A stretch of DNA of 64,000 nt from Kineosporia aurantiaca JCM 3230 (GTDB taxonomy: Bacteria; Actinomycetota; Actinomycetes; Actinomycetales; Kineosporiaceae). The notes under the pieces are model-generated. The model saw only the letters and a program-made list of their open reading frames with translations, had not been told where the DNA came from and did not search any database. Shown in pieces: positions 24,551-31,642 of the stretch. The position numbers were made by a program, and so were the translations under genes. The stretch spans positions 310,001-374,000 of the forward strand of contig JODP01000002.1 in assembly GCA_000719025.1 (NCBI GenBank), written 5' to 3'. Within the stretch, counting starts at the first letter, position 1. Each line of letters starts with the position of its first letter.

Positions 24551-25945
24551 TCAGGCCTGGTCCACCCACCACTGCCGCCCGGCTTCCGGCAGGGTGTCGA
24601 TCGGGTCGTAGTACGGATAGGTGCGCGTTGTCGCCTCGTCGTCCATCGACTCGATCGACGTCCGGTAGTTCTTCGTCCACATCGAGATACCCCGCACCTC
24701 GTCGTAGGACTCCGCTTGATGCACCCAGCGCTTGCCTACGAAGGGGACGTCGCACACGATCCGCGGGGTGGCGAATCCGGGCAGGTAGCCCATGATCGCG
24801 TGCTGCAGGTCCTGAGCGTGCGACAGAGGCACACGCCAGTGCTCGGAGGCCGGGATCATGTCGCACATGTAGAAGTAGTACGGGGTAATCATGGCCTCAT
24901 CGAGCAGAGCGAAGCTGAGGTCCAGCAGCTGTTCCGGGGAGTCGTTCACCCCGCGCATCAGAACCCCTTGATTACGGACGTCCCTCACTCCGGCCTCCAG
25001 TAAGGCCTTCGATGCGCTGGCCACCAGCGGCGTCACCGAGTTCACCGAGTTCACGTGGGTGTGCACGGCCAGGCTGACCCCGTGGTCTCGCGCCTGACGG
25101 GCTACGCGTTCGATCCCGGTAAGGACGTCGGACTGCAGCCAGTGTTGCGGCAACCCCATGAGCGCCTTGGTGGCCAGACGGACGTCCCTAATTGAGTCGA
25201 TCTCCAGAAGCTGGGTAAGGAACGACTCCAGCTGTCGCCAAGGGACGTTGGCGACGTCGCCGCCGGACACCACGACGTCCCGTACGCCGGGGTTGCGCCG
25301 CAGGTAGTCGAGCATGGCTTCGTAACGGTCAGCCGGTTTACCCGCGAGCCGCAGCTTGGTGACCGTCGGGGTAGAGGTGCCGACCAGGTCCATCCGGGTG
25401 CAATGTCCGCAGTACTGCGGACAGGTAGAGACCAACTCGGCCAGTACCTTGGTTGGGTAGCGATGGGTCAGCCCCTCCGCCACCCACATGTCGTGCTCGT
25501 GCAGGGAATCGCGGCTGGCGCGGGGGTGACTGGGCCACTCGGGGTGGCGGTCGCTCGCGATCGGAAGCATGTAGCGCCGCACCGGGTCACTCTTGATAAG
25601 AGACATCGGCCAGCTCGGCTCATGGGGGAGCATGGTGTTCAGCATCTGCGGGGGTAGCAGCATCGACATGGTGGCGTGCGTCTGCATGTCTTCTGCCAGG
25701 TCGGCGTAGAACTCCTCCGGCGCCATGTCCCCCAGAACATCGTGCAGCTGCTTCACGGACTTCACGCAGTGCGCCCGCTGCCACTGAGCGCTGGCCCACT
25801 CGGCCGGCGTGACCGTGCGCCACCCTGGGAAACGGGTCCAGTCGGGTTCGGTGAGCTCACGCCGCCGGTACTGATACGGCTGGGCGGGGCTCACTACGGA
25901 TGCCGTCCGGGTGATCGGGGATTTCGCCGCCATGAGTTCCGTCAC
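24551..25945 (-). CDS. KamA-family radical SAM aminomutase (lysine 2,3-aminomutase-like)
   Basis: A 464-residue radical SAM, PLP-dependent enzyme. The Fe4S4 motif CPQYCGHC places ligands at Cys175, Cys179 and Cys182. The candidate PLP lysine is Lys405 in VPFVGKRWV, where classical lysine 2,3-aminomutases have a glycine-rich PGGGGK segment, so this is a diverged branch. The expected reaction is migration of an alpha-amino group to the beta carbon, L-lysine to beta-lysine or an analogue. It is divergent from the diaminohexanoate dehydrogenase-like gene with only 59 bp between, so both are likely regulated together. An ATG at 25933 is an alternative start. Confidence 0.88.
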   Translation of the reverse strand: MTELMAAKSPITRTASVVSPAQPYQYRRRELTEPDWTRFPGWRTVTPAEWASAQWQRAHCVKSVKQLHDVLGDMAPEEFYADLAEDMQTHATMSMLLPPQMLNTMLPHEPSWPMSLIKSDPVRRYMLPIASDRHPEWPSHPRASRDSLHEHDMWVAEGLTHRYPTKVLAELVSTCPQYCGHCTRMDLVGTSTPTVTKLRLAGKPADRYEAMLDYLRRNPGVRDVVVSGGDVANVPWRQLESFLTQLLEIDSIRDVRLATKALMGLPQHWLQSDVLTGIERVARQARDHGVSLAVHTHVNSVNSVTPLVASASKALLEAGVRDVRNQGVLMRGVNDSPEQLLDLSFALLDEAMITPYYFYMCDMIPASEHWRVPLSHAQDLQHAIMGYLPGFATPRIVCDVPFVGKRWVHQAESYDEVRGISMWTKNYRTSIESMDDEATTRTYPYYDPIDTLPEAGRQWWVDQA

Positions 25946-26004
25946 GACTCGAGAGTAAGAGAAGATTTGCAGTCTGAGGAGAGATTGGCGGAAGGATTTT
26001 CAGC

Positions 26005-27168
26005 ATGACCGATCAGAGTGTGGACGTTGTCAGGGTCAGCTCGCCGTTCGGGCTGCACCGCGTGGTGGAACCGGAGGGGGTGCTGCCGCAGGCGGCGTGG
26101 AAGCTGGATCCGCACGCGCCCCTGGGATCGGACGAGGTCCGCATCGACGTCGAGCGGCTGAACCTGGACGCCGCCAGCTACCGCCAGCTCGTGGAGGAGC
26201 ACGACGGTATCGGCGCAGCCGTGCGCGAGGCAGTGGCCGGGATCGTCCGCGAGCGGGGCAAGATGCACAACCCGGTAACCGGGTCTGGGGGCATGCTGAT
26301 CGGCACGGTGGCCGAGGTCGGCCACTCCTCCGCCCTCGGCCTCAAGGTCGGGCAGCGAATCGCAACGCTGGTTTCCCTCACCGCTACCCCGCTGATTTTG
26401 GACGACGTGAGCGGCTGGGACGGTCTGTCGGAGCAGGTGCCGTGCACCGGGAGCGCTGTGCTGTTCGGGCGCTCGATTGCCGCGGTGCTACCCGACGACC
26501 TCCCCGCCAAGCAGGCCCTCGCGGTGTTCGATGTCTGCGGCGCCCCCGCACTCACCGCCCGAGTGGTGAGCGAAGTTGCCTCCAAGGGAATGACTATCGG
26601 CTACCCCCCGCGCCCCTCAGGCGATGCGGAAGTCGTCGTCGCACGAACGGAAACCCCTGCCCCGCGCGCCAAACCGGGCACGACCGTAGTCTGCGTGATC
26701 GGCGCCGCCGGCAAGAGCGGCAGCCTCTCCCTCGCAGCTGCCCGCTCAGCCGGCGCGGCCCACCGCATCGGAGTGGTCCGCTCCCCCGAAGAACGCGAAG
26801 CCCTGCTCGCAGCCAACCGCCTGGACTCGCAACCCCTTGCCACCACCGTGATCGTGGCCGACGCCCGCAACCCCGTGCTTATGTCCGAGAAGGTTCGCGC
26901 GGCAGGCGGTCTGGCCGACGTCACGGTGGTCTGCGTGGACGCCCCCGGCTGTGAGCACGGCGCGGTACTTTCCACCGCCGAACGCGGCACAATCATCTTC
27001 TTCTCCATGGCCACGTCGTTCAGCGCGGCGGCGCTGGGGGCCGAGGCGTTGGCTGCGGATGTGACCATGCTGGTGGGGAACGGGTATTCGGCGGGGCACG
27101 CGGAGCTGGCCCTGAAGGAGTTCCGGAAGTCGGCGGGGGTGCAGTCTCTGTTCGCAGCGCGGATGTGA
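26005..27168 (+). CDS. kdd: L-erythro-3,5-diaminohexanoate dehydrogenase-like protein
   Basis: A 387-residue NAD-dependent protein resembling Kdd of lysine fermentation, including SGGMLIGTVAEVG near 93-105 and a Rossmann segment VVCVIGAAGKSGSLSLAAAR. Kdd oxidises 3,5-diaminohexanoate to 5-amino-3-oxohexanoate after lysine 2,3- and 5,6-aminomutase steps. Here only the KamA-like gene is adjacent; no 5,6-aminomutase, Kce or Kal is in the window. GGAAGGA supports the ATG. The true substrate may therefore differ. Confidence 0.75.
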   Translation: MTDQSVDVVRVSSPFGLHRVVEPEGVLPQAAWKLDPHAPLGSDEVRIDVERLNLDAASYRQLVEEHDGIGAAVREAVAGIVRERGKMHNPVTGSGGMLIGTVAEVGHSSALGLKVGQRIATLVSLTATPLILDDVSGWDGLSEQVPCTGSAVLFGRSIAAVLPDDLPAKQALAVFDVCGAPALTARVVSEVASKGMTIGYPPRPSGDAEVVVARTETPAPRAKPGTTVVCVIGAAGKSGSLSLAAARSAGAAHRIGVVRSPEEREALLAANRLDSQPLATTVIVADARNPVLMSEKVRAAGGLADVTVVCVDAPGCEHGAVLSTAERGTIIFFSMATSFSAAALGAEALAADVTMLVGNGYSAGHAELALKEFRKSAGVQSLFAARM

Positions 27169-27191
27169 CGCTCCTCCCCCACTGATCGCTC

Positions 27192-28544
27192 ATGGTCGCG
27201 ACCGCCCGGCCGACTGAAGCGTCGGACGGTCAGGACATCAGAGTGGGCAGGGCAATGGACTCCGACGCGGATCTGGTTCACTCGGTGGAGGCCTGGCTCA
27301 GCCATGCCGACGATCTGGACCTGCTCCCGGCCGCTCTCGAGCTGGACCGGATCCGCGAGCAGTTGGCCCCCTCCGGCCCCTTCGACCGGTTGCGCTCAGC
27401 CCGGCTCCACCTTCTGACCGGCAATCTCGCCGCGGCCGAGCAGTCTCTTGCGCTCGCGCCGGACTCTCCCGGACCAGCCCGGTTGATTCACGCCGGCGCC
27501 GCCGCGGCGCGCGGCGACGACCAGGCCTACCGATGGCTCCAGCACGCTCTGGCCGAAAGTACCGACGAGGGCAGTGCTCCGATCGAGGCTTACCAGATGA
27601 CCGCGGTCGCCGCTGAGCACCGGTCGGACTTCCGGCTGGCCGATGCGCTCTGGTGCGAGCTCACTCTCGACCAGGGCATCTGGACCCCGCTCACGACGGC
27701 CCGCACGGTGGCCGCCGTGATCAGCCGCCGGGCCGGTAGCAGCGTGCGGGACCAGGCTCGGCTCTTCGCCGAATCGGCCGAGACGCTCGAACAAGGGTTG
27801 GTCCCGCTGGTCTCCGATCCGCAGCCGGCCCTGAACGCCGCGCATCTCCTGATCCGCCGGGGGGATCCGGCCGGAGCTGCCCTGCTCCTACAAGCGGTGG
27901 ACCACCGTTACGGCCCGGACGACAAGATCGTGCAGGTCCAACGGCTGCACCGCGAACTGCTGCTGAAGAACGGAACCGATCGCCGGCTGTCCTGGGCCAT
28001 CGGACTCCGTCGTCTCTCCACTTGGCGCTACAACTATGTCCTTCACATCGTCATGGCGGCGGCCATCGCCTTCGCGGCCGGAGTGTTCCTGGCCGCCCTC
28101 TACACGAACAGCCAGCTTGATCCGGCCGGCGATTTTCAGGGCTCGGCGGGTGGTCTCGGATCCGTATGGTTCGTGGCCGTGCTCGGCCTGCCGATCCTGG
28201 CCGGGCGCGGCGCCGCCAGCTATATGCGACGCTTCCCACAATCCCTGAAAACGCGGCCGGGGCCGATCCGACGAGCACCGGAACCGTTCTGTTCGTGCCT
28301 GACCTCCACGCTCATCCAGGGTGCGCAGGCCGGTCCTTATGCTCGGGAGCATCTGCTCCGCAGCCCCTTCGAACGAGAAGATCCGAAGCTGAACCCGCTC
28401 CGCGGACGCACCTTCCGGTGCCCGGACACCCAGGTGCCCTGGCTCGCGATTCCCGACGCCCACAGCCCCGCCATCCTGCTGCGTGGCGCCGCCCCCGGAC
28501 TGACCATCGAACCTGACCAAGGCCCCACCGGTCTGTACCTCTAG
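27192..28544 (+). CDS. Hypothetical membrane protein with TPR-like N-terminus
   Basis: A 450-residue protein of unknown family. Residues about 30-265 form repeated amphipathic helices reminiscent of TPR or bacterial transcriptional activation domains (LLTGNLAAAEQSL, LLIRRGDPAGAALLLQA). Two hydrophobic spans follow (about 283-305 and 325-342), with a conserved-looking Cys-rich tail (FCSCLTSTL, FRCPDTQVPWL). An internal ATG at 27255 is an equally possible start. It may be a membrane-anchored scaffold; function is unknown. It follows the kdd-like gene by 23 bp on the same strand. Confidence 0.65.
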   Translation: MVATARPTEASDGQDIRVGRAMDSDADLVHSVEAWLSHADDLDLLPAALELDRIREQLAPSGPFDRLRSARLHLLTGNLAAAEQSLALAPDSPGPARLIHAGAAAARGDDQAYRWLQHALAESTDEGSAPIEAYQMTAVAAEHRSDFRLADALWCELTLDQGIWTPLTTARTVAAVISRRAGSSVRDQARLFAESAETLEQGLVPLVSDPQPALNAAHLLIRRGDPAGAALLLQAVDHRYGPDDKIVQVQRLHRELLLKNGTDRRLSWAIGLRRLSTWRYNYVLHIVMAAAIAFAAGVFLAALYTNSQLDPAGDFQGSAGGLGSVWFVAVLGLPILAGRGAASYMRRFPQSLKTRPGPIRRAPEPFCSCLTSTLIQGAQAGPYAREHLLRSPFEREDPKLNPLRGRTFRCPDTQVPWLAIPDAHSPAILLRGAAPGLTIEPDQGPTGLYL

Positions 28545-28602
28545 CTACCCGACCCGGGAAAATCGTCACTAATTGAGAAGGTTCTGTCCTACTCTTCAGC
28601 TC

Positions 28603-29376
28603 ATGGTGACGAGAAGGCAGGACGGGTCGGCCGGCGATGCGGACTACGGGCGGATTGGGTCGGGCTACCGCACCTACCGTCAGCCCGAACCGGTCTTCGA
28701 GGCCGCGATTGCCGCGGCGTTGGGTGATGCCCGCCGCGTGCTGAACGTGGGCGCCGGGGCGGGGTCGTACGAGCCTCGGGATCGTGAGGTGGTGGCCGTT
28801 GAGCCGTCGGAATCCATGCGCTCGCAGCGGCCTTCGCACCTGCCGGAGGCCATCGATGCCACGGCCGAGAAGCTGCCGTTCGAGGACGACAGTTTCGACG
28901 CCGCGCTGACCACCTTCTCGGTGCATCAGTGGCCGGATCTGGAGGCCGGGCTGGCTGAGATGCGCCGGGTGACGAAGGGGCCGATCGTGGTGCTCACCTG
29001 CGACCCCGATCTCCTGGACCGGTTCTGGCTGGCCGAATACGCTCCCGCGGTGATCGCCACCGAGGCCCGGCGGTACCCGTCAATGGCCCGGATCGTGGCC
29101 GCGTTCGGCGGAAGGGCGCGGGTGCAGGCTCTGCCCATCCCGCTGAACTGCGTCGACGGTTTCGGCGAGGCGTACTACGGCCGGCCCGAGATGATCCTGG
29201 ATCCCGGTGCCCGCAAGGCCAACTCGGCCTGGAGCTTCGTGCCGGAGGACGAGGCGGAGCGGTCGGTGGAACGGCTACGCGCCGACCTGGAGTCCGGGAT
29301 CTGGGACCAGCGCTACGGAAAGCTGCGCCAGCAGGAGTCTTTCGAGGGTTCCCTGGTGCTGGTCGTCGCGCCCTGA
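28603..29376 (+). CDS. Class I SAM-dependent methyltransferase
   Basis: From the ATG at 28603 the product has 257 residues. The SAM motif VLNVGAGAGSYEP is followed by VVAVEPSESM and the motif ATAEKLPFEDDSFDAALTTF, typical of ubiE/menaquinone-type and small-molecule methyltransferases. Substrate is unknown. A TTG at 28573 extends the frame but lacks support. It is convergent with the TetR gene, with one base between the stop codons. Confidence 0.85.
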   Translation: MVTRRQDGSAGDADYGRIGSGYRTYRQPEPVFEAAIAAALGDARRVLNVGAGAGSYEPRDREVVAVEPSESMRSQRPSHLPEAIDATAEKLPFEDDSFDAALTTFSVHQWPDLEAGLAEMRRVTKGPIVVLTCDPDLLDRFWLAEYAPAVIATEARRYPSMARIVAAFGGRARVQALPIPLNCVDGFGEAYYGRPEMILDPGARKANSAWSFVPEDEAERSVERLRADLESGIWDQRYGKLRQQESFEGSLVLVVAP

Positions 29377-29377
29377 A

Positions 29378-29992
29378 CTATTCGAGGATGGCCGCCGTGG
29401 CCGCTTCTACGAGCCACTTCTCGGCGCGCTCCGGCGTCCATCCGCGGTCGGTGCACAGGCTTCGCCAGCCAGCCAGACCGAAGTAGAACCACAGCAGGTC
29501 GAGCACCCCTTCCCGGTCGAGTCCGGGCTTCACCCCGCCGAGGGTCATCAGGCGATCCGCCGTGACTCCCAGCCCCTCTTGGTAGGTCTCGATGACCTGC
29601 CGGTAGACGTGGGCGGCGGCGGGCTCGGACTCGGTCTGGGGGAAGAGCACGGTCACCACGTCCCGGTGCTCCTCGTGCATCCGGCGGACGCCCGCGCAGG
29701 TCAGGGCCAGGACCTCCGCGCTGTCGGTGCCGACGGTGACCGCCGCCATGGTTTCCTCGACCGGCTGTGCCCGGGTGAAGGGCATGATCAGCGCGGAGAG
29801 GATGTCGGCCTTGCTACCGGCGCTGGCGTAGACGGTCGGCACCGCGACCCCCGCGGCCCGGGCGATCTGCTGGACCGTGGTGCTCGCATACCCGTCGGCC
29901 AGGAACAGCGTCTTGGCTGCGGCCAGGATCGAGGCCTTGGTCACCGCCGCGGCGGCCGTCCGGCGACTGGAGTCATAACGGGAGGTCACCAC
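29378..29992 (-). CDS. TetR-family regulator
   Basis: A 204-residue protein. The N-terminal HTH is TKASILAAAKTLFLADGYAS followed by TVQQIARAAGVAVPTVYASAGSK. The C-terminal helical domain is unremarkable. It is divergent from the split-barrel flavoprotein gene, with an AT-rich palindrome between them, so it is probably its repressor. Confidence 0.88.
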   Translation of the reverse strand: MVTSRYDSSRRTAAAAVTKASILAAAKTLFLADGYASTTVQQIARAAGVAVPTVYASAGSKADILSALIMPFTRAQPVEETMAAVTVGTDSAEVLALTCAGVRRMHEEHRDVVTVLFPQTESEPAAAHVYRQVIETYQEGLGVTADRLMTLGGVKPGLDREGVLDLLWFYFGLAGWRSLCTDRGWTPERAEKWLVEAATAAILE

Positions 29993-30029
29993 GCTGATGC
30001 AGTATAGGACCGCATTCGATATAAGGCTT

Positions 30030-30042
30030 CATATTGAATATG
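30030..30042. promoter_or_regulatory. Palindrome CATATTGAATATG, candidate TetR operator
   Basis: A perfect 13-bp palindrome with a single central base, in an unusually AT-rich stretch (30011-30045), between the TetR gene and the divergent flavoprotein ATG at 30052. A second, weaker ATAT...ATAT repeat (30019-30034) overlaps it. Confidence 0.6.
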
Positions 30043-30051
30043 GTTCCGTCT

Positions 30052-31026
30052 ATGGACACCAGGATCGCGTGGCCCGACCACGTACAGCGGATCATCTCCG
30101 GGGACCTCGTCACGGTCTTCGCCTACCCGACCCGGGCCGGTGGCGCGATCGCCATCCCGGTCTCGCCGAACGGGCAGGCCGACCGCGAGGCCGGGCGGAT
30201 CGGCATGACCACCTCGCTCGCCTTCCCCAGCAAGCTCCGCCAGTTGCTGCGTGACCCCCGCGCGGCCATGGCCTTCCACACCCGCGAGCACGGTTTCGCG
30301 ACCAACCCCGGCTTCGTGCTGGCCCAGGGCGAGGCGATCGTCAATCTGACCCCCGACCCGCAGCGCCTGGCCGCGTTCTACCCGGAGATGGAGCGGTTCC
30401 TCGGCCCTACCCCGACCGGCCGGTTCTGGGACTGGCTACTGAAGGAGTACCTGGAACAGCGCATCTTCATCGACATCCCCCTGCGCCGGATCCTGGCCTG
30501 GGAGGACGACCTGGCCACCGGTACCCCGGCGCTGTACGGCGAGGCTCTCCCCGAAGCGCCAGCCGCCCAGGAACCTCCGGCCAAGGGCACCGCGCCGCGC
30601 ATTGCCGTGCCCAAGCTCTACGAGCAGATGCACAAGCTGCCGCACCGGCTCCTGGCCTTTCTCGGCGCCGACGGCTTCCCGGTGATCGTGCCGGTCCGGG
30701 TGGCCGGGCACGACGAACGAGGGTTGCTTTTGGACGCTTCGACGGGCCGGTTGCCGGAGGGTGGACGCCGGGCCTCGATGGCCGCGCACGCCTTCGGGCC
30801 GCACGCCTCGTCGCTGGTCAACCGGTCGGGCACGGGCTGGCTGGAGGTCTCCGGCGAAACGGCGATCTGGTCCCCGCACACCAGCAGCGGGTTCACCGTG
30901 CCGCCGGTCAAGGTGGTGCAGAACCTGGCCAACGGGATGATGGCCAAGCAGCGGATGCGCAAGAACCGGAAGACCGGGGTCATCGACGACCTGCACGCCC
31001 TTCAGGACGCCGGATCAGGTGTGTAG
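30052..31026 (+). CDS. Pyridoxamine-5'-phosphate-oxidase-like split-barrel flavoprotein
   Basis: From the ATG at 30052 the product has 324 residues. The N-terminal half reads like a PNPOx-type split barrel (IAIPVSPNGQADREAGRIGM, AAMAFHTREHG, GFVLAQGEAIV) and the C-terminal half (LPHRLLAFLGADGFPVIVPV) resembles a second barrel. Such proteins bind FMN or F420 and reduce small molecules or bind heme. It ends 12 bp inside the convergent gene. Regulation by the divergent TetR is likely. The exact activity cannot be assigned. Confidence 0.65.
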   Translation: MDTRIAWPDHVQRIISGDLVTVFAYPTRAGGAIAIPVSPNGQADREAGRIGMTTSLAFPSKLRQLLRDPRAAMAFHTREHGFATNPGFVLAQGEAIVNLTPDPQRLAAFYPEMERFLGPTPTGRFWDWLLKEYLEQRIFIDIPLRRILAWEDDLATGTPALYGEALPEAPAAQEPPAKGTAPRIAVPKLYEQMHKLPHRLLAFLGADGFPVIVPVRVAGHDERGLLLDASTGRLPEGGRRASMAAHAFGPHASSLVNRSGTGWLEVSGETAIWSPHTSSGFTVPPVKVVQNLANGMMAKQRMRKNRKTGVIDDLHALQDAGSGV

Positions 31027-31560
31027 GTCCTGCGCGTAGAGGTCGGACTGGCGGTTCAGTGCCTGCAGCACGGCCACCAGTTCGTCCACCTCCTTCATCT
31101 CCGCAGGCGGCTCCTCGCCCTCCGCCTCGATCAGCTGGTGCGCCCGCCGTTCCTCGTTGCGCGGCAACGGGAACTCGGAGAGCACGTCGCGCAGGGCGCT
31201 GCGGACGACCGCGGCGGACGTGCCCGAGAGCTCACCCAGCAGCCGCTCCACCCGGTCCAGCCAGCGCGAGTCGCCCTCGGCGGCCAGCTCCACCTCCTCG
31301 GTGAGCCGGGTCGACATCTCCAGCTCCAGCCACCAGGAGGCGGGGTGCACCTCCTCGAAGTCGTCGAAGGGCAGGTGCAGCGCGCGTTCGGCGAGTTTCC
31401 CGGCCCCGTCCCCGTCCCCGGCCGCCAGCCGGGTCGCGGCCTTGGTCAGCAGATTGCCGGCCGCCTCGAGCAGGGCCTGGGACTCCTCGTGGTGCAGTGA
31501 GCCGGACACCACCCGGGCATGGGTGAGGGGGCCTTCGGCGTGGTCGACCTCGGGAAACAC
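31015..31560 (-). CDS. Hypothetical protein, 181 residues
   Basis: I do not recognise the family. It is acidic and helical, without signal peptide or membrane span, and contains SWWLELEMSTRLTEEVELAA and a C-terminal helix KEVDELVAVLQALNRQSDLY. It is downstream of helY on the same strand, 82 bp away, and overlaps the end of the convergent flavoprotein by 12 bp. High GC at wobble positions supports a real gene. Confidence 0.65.
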   Translation of the reverse strand: MFPEVDHAEGPLTHARVVSGSLHHEESQALLEAAGNLLTKAATRLAAGDGDGAGKLAERALHLPFDDFEEVHPASWWLELEMSTRLTEEVELAAEGDSRWLDRVERLLGELSGTSAAVVRSALRDVLSEFPLPRNEERRAHQLIEAEGEEPPAEMKEVDELVAVLQALNRQSDLYAQDLHT

Positions 31561-31642
31561 GGGCGCTCCGATCCGCTCGGTGGAGTCTCGATGGAGGGTC
31601 GGTGGAGTAGAGCGCCCACGCTACTGGGGTACGCGCTGGTAA

